64,000 nt of DNA. Origin: Ophiobolus disseminans. Taxonomy: Eukaryota > Ascomycota > Dothideomycetes > Pleosporales > Phaeosphaeriaceae. The notes under the pieces are model-generated. The model ran no database searches and had not been told where the DNA came from. It was given only the letters and a program-made list of their open reading frames with translations. Numbering within the stretch: position 1 is the stretch's first letter; the number at the start of each line of letters is the position of its first letter. Shown here one piece after another: positions 1 through 10,896 of this stretch. The DNA lies in the NCBI GenBank assembly GCA_010093685.1, contig MU006238.1:4129-68128 (forward strand). The letters are read 5' to 3'. The position numbers and the translations under genes were made by a program.

Positions 1-3000
1 ACTAGTATATACATTTTATATTACTAGTGTCTTCTCTACTCTTTACCCTACTTCCGTTGCGGCTATTACGTTATCAGCACGTGATAGTAGCCTCCTACTA
101 GAAGAGGAATAGCCTGTTTCTATATACAGGCTACAATCCACGCCTCCTCTTGACACTAATAAGCTAGTAAAGCTTAAAGACGTACTTTACGTACCTGAAC
201 TAGGAGTAAATCTACTACGCTTAAGCCTGATTACTAGTAAAGGCTATAGCTTATCGTTTAACAAAGAAAGCTGCTATATTTATAATGCTCACAAAATCTT
301 ATTAACTAGAGGTAGTTATAAGAAAGGTGTTAGCGTATTTCAATTGCAAAGCTCTATGATTAAAAGCTTTACACCTAATAAAGCTGCTACTACTCTAAAT
401 ACCTATAATAGAGTAGAGGAAGATTTAGAAGATTCTACGATAGAAAGCGATCTAGATCTTATAGCCGCTAATAAAGAAGAAGATATTATTGTAGAAAAGG
501 CTACAGATCTAGAAATAGATAAAGAAGACACTTCTTCTCAAGATCTAAGCTCTAAATCTAAAGAGAAACTAGTATTAAATAATAATACTATTGAGCTTCT
601 GCATCAAAGATTAGGGCATATAAACTTAAAAGCTATAAAAGAGCTTATAGCTAATACAGAAGGTGTAAACATAGATCTTAAAGATATAGATACTGCGAGA
701 GTTAGCTTAGATAATTGCATTATCTGCATACAAGCTAAGATTACAAAAAATAGAAATACAAACTCTAGTACTAAAGTATCTGCTTATCTAGATCTTATAT
801 ACATTGATATAGGCGGACCTATTAGGCCTAAAACCTTTAGAGGCTATAAATACTATATCACCTTTCGAGATAGCTTTACTAAGTACTTAGTAGTCAAATT
901 ACTTAAATCTCGAAAATCTATAGTTGATATTGTAGAAGCCACTATAAAAGAACTCGAGCTAGAAGCTACAAGTAATAGCTCGAATAGTTCTGCTAGTAAC
1001 TTTAACAACAATAAAGTAAAAGCCCTACAGCTAGACAACGAGTTCAAGTCTAGAGAGCTAGATAGCTTTATAGCTAGTAAGGGCATAGTTACTAGATATT
1101 CCGCGCCTTACACGCCTGAACAAAACGGGGCAGCAGAGATTATTAATAGAATTTTACTTAACAAAGTAAGAGCTTTATTAATTAATAGTAATTTGCCTAG
1201 AAATCTGTGAGGCGAAGCTATTTTAACTACTACCTATCTATATAATAAAACATCTAATAGTTCTATTGATTTCAAAACACCTTACTACTTGAAATATAAC
1301 AAAATGCCTAATCTAGAACATATTAGAGTATTCGGTAGCCTAGCGTACTATAAAGAACCTAGTGGTTTCACTAAGAAGCTAGATTCTATAGCTACGCCTT
1401 ACTACTTAATAGGATTTACAAGCCCAAACATATATAAGCTTTGTAATCCAAAGACAAATAAAGTTATTACTAGTAGAGACTGCAAAATTATAGAAGGATA
1501 TTTCTGTGGGCCTAATAATTCTAGTAGTATTACAGAAATCTATACTAAGCTAGAATATAATAAACTTGTAGCAGTAAAACTATTAAAAGTAAAGATTTAG
1601 AACTTAAGGCTACCAAAGACTCTAATCCAGAAGAAGATTCTGAAGACGAATTAGCTCTATCATCTATTATAATCGAAGATGAAGATGCTAATGATATAAG
1701 TAATAGTACTATATCTAGTAATACAATAGAGCTAGAAAGTAACAATAAGCTAGACTGGGAGTCTTTGTACAACAAAGCTATTGTTACTAATATTCTAAGT
1801 ACTAGCTCTAGTACAGATCCTATTAGCTTTAAAGAAGTGTTATTGCATAAAGATAAAGATTTATATCTAAAAGCAATGCAACTAGAAATCAGAGATCTAG
1901 TTAAAAATAACACTTGGGATCTAGTTAGAAAGCCAGCTAATATGCCTATTATTAAAGGACGCTGGGCTCTAAATCGAAAGTACAATCTAGATAATACTAT
2001 TAAGAAACATAAAGCTAGGTGGGTTGCGAAAGGCTTTCTACAAAAGTATGATATTAATTATAAAGAAACCTTTGCATCTACATCTAAACCTAGCTTAATT
2101 AGGCTATTACTAGCTATCTTCTGCTATCTAGACTAGGAAATATATACTTGGGACATAAAACAAGCATTTCCTAACGCAAAATTAGACAGCAATGTTCTAT
2201 TACAGCTGCCTATAGGCCTAGAAGACTTTACTTTAAACGAAGCTTTGAAAAATAAGCTAGATAAAGACAAGTACCTAACTATTACGCAAGCTATAGAATC
2301 TAAACTATAGCAAAATAGTTTGCAAGTTAAACAAAGCTTTATACGGCCTAAAACAAGCTAGCAGGCAGTGGCAATTGCATTTGACTAGGATACTAGAATC
2401 CCTAGGCTTCAAAGCACTTAAGATAGACAATTCTATTTTTGTCCATCTCAAGAAGCCTATAGTTCTAGCTACACATGTAGACGATATTCTAGTATTTGCA
2501 AAAGACCTAGAACTAGTAAAGAGTCTATATAAAGATCTTTCCGCTACTAAGCTAGAAGTTAGTAACCTAGGCGAGATAAGCGAGTTTTTAGGTGTACAAA
2601 TTATCTGTAAGAGGTTAGACCTCTACTATCCTCAGTGGAGTCACTTCGGTTCAATCGGAGTCACTTCGGCTTAACGGAACATCACGGAAGAGCATGGAAT
2701 ACTTTAGCCATTGAAGAGATTACAAATGATGACATATGCCAATGTATGTAGAAACTCCCAGAAACCAGCAGTCTGCCTATTTAGACAGCCTGCTCTCCAA
2801 CTCTAGATAGTCTCCATCGAATTCATCACTGTTCTACCTAGCCTTTCTGCAGTCTTCTGCCTGGCCCCTGACATTATCAGAGATATATCTAAGAAATTTC
2901 TAGTTATAACGCAGAAAAGCTTTATTACCAAAATACTTAACAAGTATAATAAAGCAAATAACAAACCTAAAGCTCTACCTCTACCTATAGGTACTAAGCT

Positions 3001-3233
3001 TAGTAAGAATATAAATCTAGACCAAAGTAGTAATAGTATTAAAGAGAACTATCAACAAGAAATAGGTTCTCTAATCTATATAACTATTTTTACTAGGCCT
3101 GACCTAGTATACGCTATAAACTACTTGGCTAGGTTTATGTCTAATCCTAGTCTAGAGCACTATAACTACCTCGATAAAATATGGTGCTACTTAGTAATGA
3201 CTAGAGATTTAGGCTTGGATCTAACTCTAGAAC
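1..3233 (+). mobile_element. Decayed Ty1/copia LTR retrotransposon, 5' end outside the window
   Basis: Pol fragments appear in the normal copia order. A post-protease stretch (VLYVPELGVNLL, about 190-225) is followed by the GAG-pre-integrase motif HQRLGHINLKAI near 600-640. The integrase core follows, with LQLDNEFKS and YTPEQNGAAE to about 1210. Reverse transcriptase has KARWVAKGFLQKY near 2005-2040 and the catalytic box THVDDILVFAKD near 2470-2510. An RNase H-like tail (YLARFMSNPSLEHY) lies near 3120-3165. The frame is broken by TGA at 1208-1210 and TAG at 2134-2136, both where copia proteins have Trp, and by a frame change between 1600 and 1765. Composition is strongly AT-rich compared with the host genes. 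It cannot be autonomous. No LTR pair of its own was found. Confidence 0.9.
2606..2873 (+). mobile_element. Solo LTR nested in the copia reverse transcriptase
   Basis: The 268-bp segment starts TGTAAGAGG and ends CCCCTGACA, so it has the TG...CA ends of an LTR. It is flanked by a direct 5-bp repeat TTATC (2601-2605 and 2874-2878), a typical LTR-integrase target-site duplication. The copia reading frame (GVQII before, RDISKK after) is interrupted exactly here; LTR plus one duplication is 273 bp, a multiple of three. The first 19 bases contain the inverted repeat AGAGGT-TAG-ACCTCT, able to form a small hairpin. No internal coding region accompanies it, so recombination between two LTRs is inferred. 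Confidence 0.85.
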
Positions 3234-3531
3234 TGTAAGAGGTTAGACCTCTGCTGTCCTCAGTGGATACACTTCGGTTCATTGGAACATCATGGAACGT
3301 CATGGAATGTCTTGGAACGTCATGGAATGTCTTGGAGCGTCATGAAATGTCCTGGAACTAGCTAGAACAAGATATGTTCTTCTAACAGCTGACAAATGCT
3401 GATGTATGTAGAAACTTCCAGAAGCCAGCAGTCTGCTATAAAGTCAGCCTGCTCTCTGGCTCTAGATAGACTCCATCGATTCATCTTTGTTCAACCTAGC
3501 CTTCCTGCTGTCTTCAGCCTGGCCCCTTACA
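3234..3531 (+). mobile_element. Second copy of the same LTR family, no clear target duplication
   Basis: The 298-bp segment begins with the same TGTAAGAGGTTAGACCTCT and ends GGCCCCTTACA, closely matching the copy at 2606-2873 at both ends and in the middle. The 5 bp on either side (AGAAC and ATAGC) do not match, so recombination or deletion has probably joined unrelated flanks. It truncates the copia RNase H region. It is about 30 bp longer than the first copy mainly because of an internal run of short repeats at 3283-3358. Confidence 0.75.
3283..3358 (+). repeat. Degenerate short tandem repeats inside the LTR copy
   Basis: About seven imperfect copies of a 10-bp unit alternate between GGAACGTCAT and GGAATGTCTT, giving an approximately 20-bp higher-order period. 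The other LTR copy has only one or two units here, so the array expanded or contracted after the copies separated. Confidence 0.75.
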
Positions 3532-4326
3532 ATAGCGCTTTGTTAGTTATACGAGCGTCGCAAGATTACAGAGATCTAATAGCTTAATAGAGAGAAAAAT
3601 CCAATAGACGGATTTATAAGAGTAGTACCTAATCGCGCACTAGAACGTTTTATTAATACTAACAAGCTGTCGATCCAAGTAGAAGGATTAGTGTAGCGAC
3701 CTGTAGAGTAGACGCACATGCCTCTTACATTACACAGTTACACTCCTTAGTAGTTTATTTAATTTCCTTACACCAGTCGTTATAACAAGAAAAGATTGTT
3801 AGTGTTGGTATACACACGTAGGGTGGGCACACACACGTTGTGTCATCCAACAAGGCCCAACGTACCGCCTTGATGCGGCTTCGGTCCGACTTGCGGCCGA
3901 GCTCAGGTATACCTTCGTAGCACCCACGTTCATAGATCAATAATACCAATACCAAGTCACTAGAAGAACCTCATTGTTGTTATTCACCCGTACGATCGTA
4001 CAAGGCCTACCAACAACAGGACCACATTAATACATTAGCAAAGGGATCTTGCACCTTGAGATGTGCTTAGTTACTGCGAGACTGATTACAGCGTTCGATG
4101 TGCGCTTCTCCGAGAAGTACGATCCTGAAATGTTCTAGAAGGGTGTAAAGAATCAAGTAACAACAATGGCCGGCACGATATACTGCAATTTCGATGAGTT
4201 AAAACTTAATACAAATGTTTAACGTGAAAGCACTATTTACCATTGCCTAAGTGACTGCAGAAGGTACATTTAGATACAAGAGCACTGTAATTGTAGTATC
4301 AAAACAATTCGACTGGCGCCTACATC
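3532..4326. other. Intergenic, possible retrotransposon tail then no gene
   Basis: The first about 200 bases remain AT-rich and may be the end of the copia element: a short frame around 3640-3685 reads ALERFINTNKL, weakly like the end of copia RNase H. From about 3740 on composition returns to host level and no credible coding region or RNA gene is visible. Confidence 0.5.
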
Positions 4327-6467
4327 TTAAGCGGTTTTGGTAGAGGAGCCCTCCTTTCCACAGACGGATCGGACAGTCTTTCCGCCATTCGTAGTGTAGT
4401 ATATAGCGCCTGACTTCCAGGTGTTTTTCCAAGTATCTCCACCCATTCTCTCGTTCTTCCATTCGATAGCAGCTCCGTCGTGGAACTGCTTGTAGCAGTA
4501 AGCATCGACCGTGGGATTGCGAACCTCCTTATATCCCCAGACAATAGCGAGAATCTCCACAGGACTTCCAGCTGGCTTAGGCCGAGGCTCGACCACAGCT
4601 ACTTCGCACCGACCATTGCGCGACTGGTCGATTGATCCAACCTTGAGAAGATGCTCGCCTGAGTACTCTTTGCACACGAAGATTCGCTTCTCCTTGGAGA
4701 AGTTGTACATGAACGAGATACTCTTGGTCACGCCTTGCCATGGCTCTTGGAATCCAGGCTCAACGCTGTGTACGCGGAGGTTCTCGCCCTCGTTGAACAG
4801 GATCTTGGCTACTGCTGTTGCCTCCACGCCTCCGTAGTGGGCACATGTGATCTCGAGTGAAGGTGATGGCTCAGTCGGAGTGTCCTGAACCCTAATATTG
4901 GCCTCCATGACAAGTCCATTCGTTTGGAAGTCCTTGGCCAGGAAGGCGACCTAAACCATTATTAGCTTAACAAGATCATGCTCTTCGTTTTGACGCTTTA
5001 CCTTGGTCCACTTATCTCCAGCTTCTCGGAGACGGTCGAATGCCATTCTGGTCCTTGTTTCGCTACCAGCGGACACATAGTTCTTGACCTTATCCAACTT
5101 GGATGCAATGTCGTCGAGATCAGTTTCGAGGGTGCTGAACGCTCCTACAACTGCTTAATGGCCTGCGTGCATCACTGAAGATCATGACTTACCAGACATG
5201 CTTGTCAAAGCTGACTGTGCTTTTTGAATGTACGTCTGAACATCTTTAATCTGATCGGTGAGGTTCTTACACCTCTCTGTGGGCTCATTAGAATGCCGAT
5301 CGTGAGGCTGAAGGTCGTAACTTGCCTCGGAATGAAATCGCAGTAGCCAAATTGGCGCCCGCTGCGTTGACAACATCTTGATACTGCTTTTGTGCAGATC
5401 GTACTGCGTTCTCTGCATCAGCCTTCTTGACTGTATCTGCGATGGCGATACCCCAGCCAATCCACGGCACAGCATAGTACCATCGGACACCAGCTGTGCA
5501 CATTGCTTAGCATACACCGGCGATATTGTAAGCTGTCTACTTACAGTTGGCTTTAGCCTTGTCCCTTTGTTGATTCTCTGTCCTGGCCAAGGCGTTGAGC
5601 TGGTCGCGCGCAGTGTCCATAGCCTTGCGAAGATCGGCATTAAGTTGGGCGGTACTTGGTAGCACAATTGATTGGCGATCGTTGAGTTCATTCAGGCGGT
5701 CCTTATCGATGCCTGTGGTGGTATTGAACTGTGAGGTGTCAGTATCGTTCTTGGACTCTGTTAGCAACGCTAGAGCTCCTCACCTGGCCAAGTTGCTTGA
5801 CGAAAGCAGCACACTTCTGATTGCTCTTTTTGGCTTCATCGCTGAGCTCAAGACAGATTTCAATGGCAACATCGACAGCCTGTTTGACCTTGGGATCGTC
5901 CAAGTTGGAAGCTCCGTCTTGAATGATTTTCATCTGCACCAAAAGCTCCACGGAGCGCTTGCCGGCAGTCTCAGCGTAGTTGCTAATGTATCCAGCTGTA
6001 AAGTTATCAGTAAAAATATAACAAGCATTCAAGTGATCTTACCGAGAGAGATCATGGGATTGAGGGTATTGTTCTGGAAGTCAAAACAGTGATTCTGGAT
6101 ATCAACCAGAGTGTCACACATGAGCTAGCATGGCTTAGTCTTGTTACTACTTCATGAATTGGAAGCTTACATCATAGAGCACAGGTTGTTTGGAGTCCTT
6201 GTAATTCTCAAACATCTTGCGCGGGAATTCAAGATCGAAACGAGCTCTCGTTCCCGGTAGGCGCAGACCGGCCTTCAGGTACAACTGCAAGTCAATGAAG
6301 GCTTGAGTGTTCAGGACGAAGTACTCCTTGTTGACAGTTTCCGGGGCTGCTGTGCCGGCATCGGGCACAACTACGTTGACTTGGATAGGAACCTGGTAGG
6401 TGAATACAGCACTCTTGCCCAAGGTGTCGGCTGCCAAAGATGGCAGAAGAACGTCGGCGGTCGACAT
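4327..6467 (-). CDS. Unnamed helical protein with internal hydrophobic segment (597 aa, 8 exons)
   Basis: I do not recognise a named family. Exons read on the minus strand: 6467-6171, 6124-6043, 5995-5784, 5728-5545, 5493-5326, 5276-5193, 5144-5002, 4950-4327; the total of 1794 bp is in frame. The ATG at 6467 was chosen because the longer frame has only a TTG upstream. There is a beta-like N-terminal 100 residues, then a mostly helical middle rich in Lys, Glu, Gln and Asp, with a short hydrophobic segment (PWIGWGIAIAD) near residues 263-275. More helix follows, then a C-terminal domain of about 200 residues rich in aromatic residues and beta propensity. No signal peptide is seen. The intron 5325-5277 begins GC rather than GT. 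Long helices around a hydrophobic tongue recall alpha-helical pore-forming proteins, but this is architecture only. The gene at 7916 is divergent and similar in plan. Confidence 0.7.
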
Positions 6468-7915
6468 GGTCAAAGAAGTGATGAAGAGTTAAGCAGAAAA
6501 AAGCTGAGGGCTGTTTGTATACTCTGAGTAGAGGAGTAGAGCTTGTGGGTGCTTCGATGCAGTTGTGTGATGTTAGCAATATATACATGAACGTGCTAGC
6601 AAGTGCACACCCCGAGGTCCTTTCTGTTCAGCACATCGAAGTCCACAAGTTCAGCTTTGCCTACGCTGCTCAGCTACTGCTTGAACACGGTGGCGGTTCA
6701 AATGATAGCGTAGCTGCACGCGTTTTCAATCCCGGTCACCGATTGTACCATACCATTTGAAGCAGAATGCACTCAATCTTGGAATGAATGAATGACTGCA
6801 CAGCTGTCCTTCGAGGATCAATGGTTTAGCTGGTGTCCACATCACATTGCTGCATGCGTTTCTGCATGTACATGTGCACTAGAGTTCAGTGGTCCTCGGG
6901 TAACCATCTTACCTACCTACCTGGGTATGGAGATCCTTAGTCATGATTTCTAGATCCTAAACTACGGCCCGTCCACTGCAGTACGGTTCTCGGTAGAACC
7001 AGCATATACAAAATACTCGCTTAGGGCTTACAGATGGATTGCTCCAGATGGTCGGTGGTCGCGCTCTGGGTCCTGAGGTCCACTTCTGACGTGTGCTTTG
7101 AAACTTTCTTTCAGCTGGTATCTTGAGGTTGCCAACACTGACGCAACAGCCTTGCTCTTCATCGGCGAGAGGAACATGTAGTGTCGCTTGTGGCGCGCCT
7201 GTGGGGTGCGTAGGCATGACCGTTACGGAAAAGGCATGCGTGCCCCGCAGAACCGATCTGCCAACAACCCCGGGCCGACCCCACCTTCCGCACGTAAGTA
7301 AGCGCTAACCATTAAGTTAACACTTACCAAAGCATGTTATTGGTCAGCAACCAACGCTGCAGCAGCTGGCAGATCAGCTCTTGTTTGTGTTGCTGCCCTG
7401 CAGGTGAATGCGACTGAGGATGCGCAAGCCACACCACATCATCTCACCGATCACTGCCCAGGTACCCACACACCTCTCATTTTCGCAAGACATCGGGCTG
7501 CATGAAGCTCTAAGGTTCCTCTGAGAGACGTAGCCTATGATATCTTGAAACCTACACACGATCATCAAGCTAAAAGCGAAATGGCGGGGAGACAGCCCTA
7601 AGTTTTCCCCTTCTGCGCAAGCCACTTCCTTGTTAGTCGTCGCCGGGCTGTTCCAGGCGCAGCTGTCCTAGAAGCAGTTGCGCTGAACGACGGACGTTCC
7701 GTCTACCACAATAGTATCACAAAAACAGGCAATGAGGTATTCGAGAAAACTTTGCGCTAATGCGCAAAGAAAGCGTCTCAGGATCCGTTCCTATTATGGC
7801 CTTGAACGAGTGACTATACGTCCAAGAATGATCACTGACTCGATGTATAAATGCTATTCCTCCTCGCACTGCCTTCAAAGACTGACATAAGTCACTTCAA
7901 CTTATTTTAGCCACC
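6468..7915. promoter_or_regulatory. Divergent intergenic region between the two helical-protein genes
   Basis: This 1.45 kb lies between two start codons that point away from each other, so it holds both promoters. TATAAA at 7846-7851 sits about 65 bp upstream of the plus-strand ATG at 7916, which is in the good context CACCATGG. Open frames here (for example at 6957-7217 and 7374-7625) are short, lack splice support and resemble nothing known. Confidence 0.6.
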
Positions 7916-10650
7916 ATGGATGTCCGAAAGGCCACAGAGCTCACGCTCAGCGCGCTCACGCTGAAGGAGAAAACCCTTGCCAGGGATATGCTCTACTCAG
8001 AGCAGTACCACAAGGACACTTTATCGGTAAAGCATTCGCAATATCCAGGCCTGTCATTCACTAACTTCGAGATAGGCATGGATCCGAGCACCGGTCCTGA
8101 ACTTGAAGCAAGCTTTGGAGAAATCTCGAGCAGGTGCAAATCAAGCGGGCTTCAAGGCTGAGTTCATCAGCATCTTTTGTGATGTGTTGGAGATCGACAC
8201 TGGCACCGAAGTTTTGCCCGAGAAGAATGGCGAAAAACCCGTGCCTTTTGAGATCAATCTCTACGCTCGGAGACTTGACTACAACCAAACATCTGGAAGC
8301 GCGGTTCATATTCGCTTTGAGAGGAACTGCGAGTTCTTCTTTTGGACTTCACGGCTGCCCGCAGACTTCTCCATCACATATGACGGTCAAGGACTACCGA
8401 AACAGAAGCATGCTCCCAAAATCGCAAAAGATGACTTTGGTGTCATTCTCAGACTGGAAAAACCATCCGCGGGTATTTCTAACGAACCATTGCCACCTCC
8501 AGATGAGGCTATGCACAACATCAATTATCTCAACTTGATCGATGACGACGGCAAGCTGAAGTCGAAAGCTTACCTGAACGAGTAAGATCCCTCGACGCAT
8601 TTTATGAGTCTTCAATTAACCTCTGGGCAGTGACCTCCCGCGTTTGTTACAGTTCCAACTGCTCATTGCGCAAACCCACACTACCCTCGACCGCGGACTA
8701 GCAGTCAATTTACTCAATTATGTCGTGGCAGCGACGGCAAACCCTCGGGCTGGAGAGATACATTTCAAGGCCACTGCTATGCTTAGCAGTCTTTGTCAGC
8801 ATGCCCTCGAACAATGTATTGCACAAAGCTAACGACAATAGTGGTCGACAGTAGTATTGTCGCTGTCCCTTCGGTCAATATCTACGCCAGCAAACAGATC
8901 CTGAAGGCACGTCTCACTGCAGCATTGGCCTTTGAGCAAGCGTTCCGAGACTTTTCTCTCGAAGCTTCAAACCGCAAGGTCCAGACACAAACGGCACTTG
9001 ATCTACTGAGAAAGAGCCAGGATGCTATCCAGACCTACGCGTTCATCAAGGATATTCGCCAGAGAGAATACGATAATGCAGTGATCGCAAACACCAAAGC
9101 TCAGAAAACCTTCCAAAGCAATCAGTCGAACCTTGACAGACTCGGCACAAACTTCCAAGCTGGTGTCGAAGAGTGGAAGGAGGCAGAAAAAGAAAAAGCT
9201 GCCATGGAGGTTCTTAAGGGTCTTGTCATGGTTGGACTTGCTATCGGTGCGACCGTTGCGACCGGTGGAGCCGCTGCGGTAACTATCCCTGCCGCGGGAG
9301 CTGCTGTCGTGAACACGGCCAGCAAGATCGCCGCCTTGATTGAAAAGCTCAAGCAAATCTACGAGAAGATCAAGGAGATCTACGAAAAAATCAAGCCGGT
9401 GATCGAAAAACTCCAGCAAGTCGTCAAGACCATTAGCAGTGTGATTGCGACCCTTCGCAAGTTTGACGGCGCAACTACCGGAACCAAGACATTGAAGCTC
9501 TCTGCGGATTCCAGCGACGTCTTCAACGCGACTGCCGAATGGAGGCGCTTCGACATTACCGTCCGTGAGATGGAGGATTCGCTGCGAGGCTACGAGATCC
9601 GAGGCAAAGAAGAGTACTTTCACGAGCTGAAGATCCTCGTTCCCAACGGCGAGTGCTTCATCTTAACCCAGGCAAACCTGGTCAAGACGGGCGATGAGCT
9701 TGCGACAGTGCTTGTGCAGTCAGAGGCTGAACGTCGTAATGAAAGCCGCTTGTCTTTGACGGCTCTCAGAGTCTCCACAGATCTCGACATACTAGACCTT
9801 CTGGTCCGAGCTATGTTCGACCGAGTACTGACCATCAGGTCTTTGGTCTACCTTGACTTTCTGACTTACTCATCCGCTGAAGAGTATCACACCCTTTCCA
9901 AAGGTCAGTAGTATTGGTATGGTACTTGTGTCTATAGATGCTAAGTGTTTCACAGGGCCAGTAATAACTTTGTCGCCTGTCAAGCCAGTTGTAGACTATC
10001 TGGAAGACGTTGTCAAACTACAGGGCGCAGTCGTAGCTTTCGGCTCACGAGTACTGGTGCAGCAGCGATCTTTCACACTCGGTTCGCTCGCTGGGTTTGC
10101 AGATGCAAGCGCACTAGCTGCCGCCATCACCGACGGCCAGGCGTTATCAGTCCCAGTCCGTCCCGGTCTCGAGCTCTTCCAGGATTTTGGCCGGATTCGT
10201 TTGTCAAGGGCCAGGTCCGTATTGATGCCTCCGTTCGTGTGAAGCTCCGCTTACATATCCATCAGATGCTTTCTTGACGGCGCAAAGCTATCCAGCACTG
10301 CTGATCCACAAAAAAGTTCGCTCCCACTCCGCATGGAGCTGCATACCGAGGCTCAATTCTTCGATCTCCCGCTGGAGGAGCGAGCAAAGCCCGAGCTCGG
10401 TCCTGTGATTCCTCGCATTTTCCTGGGCGCTTCGAGAAAGGTGTTGTTCGAATATTTGCCGAGTGACAACTCTACACCGTGTGACGGCTGGTACGGCCAA
10501 GAACTCGACTACACCAAATTCACACCCCTGACCAATTGGGCGGTGAAGATAATTGGCGGGGCACATGGCACTCTGTCTGTTGCTGACCTAGATTTATCGG
10601 GTCTGAAGGGTCTGAAAATGGAATTTCTTTGCGATTTCAGCCTGCGGTAG
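7916..10650 (+). CDS. Unnamed coiled-coil protein with Gly/Ala-rich hydrophobic hairpin (about 820 aa, 5 or more exons)
   Basis: No named family is recognised. Exons 7916-8026, 8076-8581, 8631-8794, 8842-9903 and 9956 onward join in frame with ordinary GT-AG introns of 47-52 bp. The first about 170 residues look like a beta-sandwich. From about residue 275 there are long amphipathic helices rich in Lys, Glu and Gln, a 35-residue Gly/Ala/Val-rich hydrophobic segment near residues 385-420 (containing GAAAVTIPAAGAAVV), then a heptad-like stretch with IYEKIKEIYEKIK. The C-terminal frame at 10333-10650 is beta-rich and ends at TAG 10648-10650. Between about 10190 and 10330 the frame is unclear: TGA at 10240-10242 is removed by a small intron or reflects frameshifts. 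Architecture matches the divergent neighbour and, loosely, helical pore-forming proteins. Confidence 0.7.
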
Positions 10651-10896
10651 GATGTAACGAGGTAATTGTGGCTCGGACAGGATGGTGGCATCCGGTGATA
10701 CAGAAGATCATTGTATTTAGATTGGGTATGATGACTGCGTCTCAGAATTTCATACCGGGTCTTACTTGAGTAACTGACGCGGAAAATCCATTGACTTTGT
10801 TTGCGCTCGTACTCTAGGTTTGTCGAAACGCTCCCAAACAAGTGATTCAAGATACCCTCAGTGCGGAGCGTGAATGATGGAGCACGCATGAATCAC

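Noticed and set aside
3283..3358. Short direct repeats considered as a CRISPR array
   Set aside because: Units are 10 bp, adjacent without spacers and inside an LTR in a eukaryotic genome.
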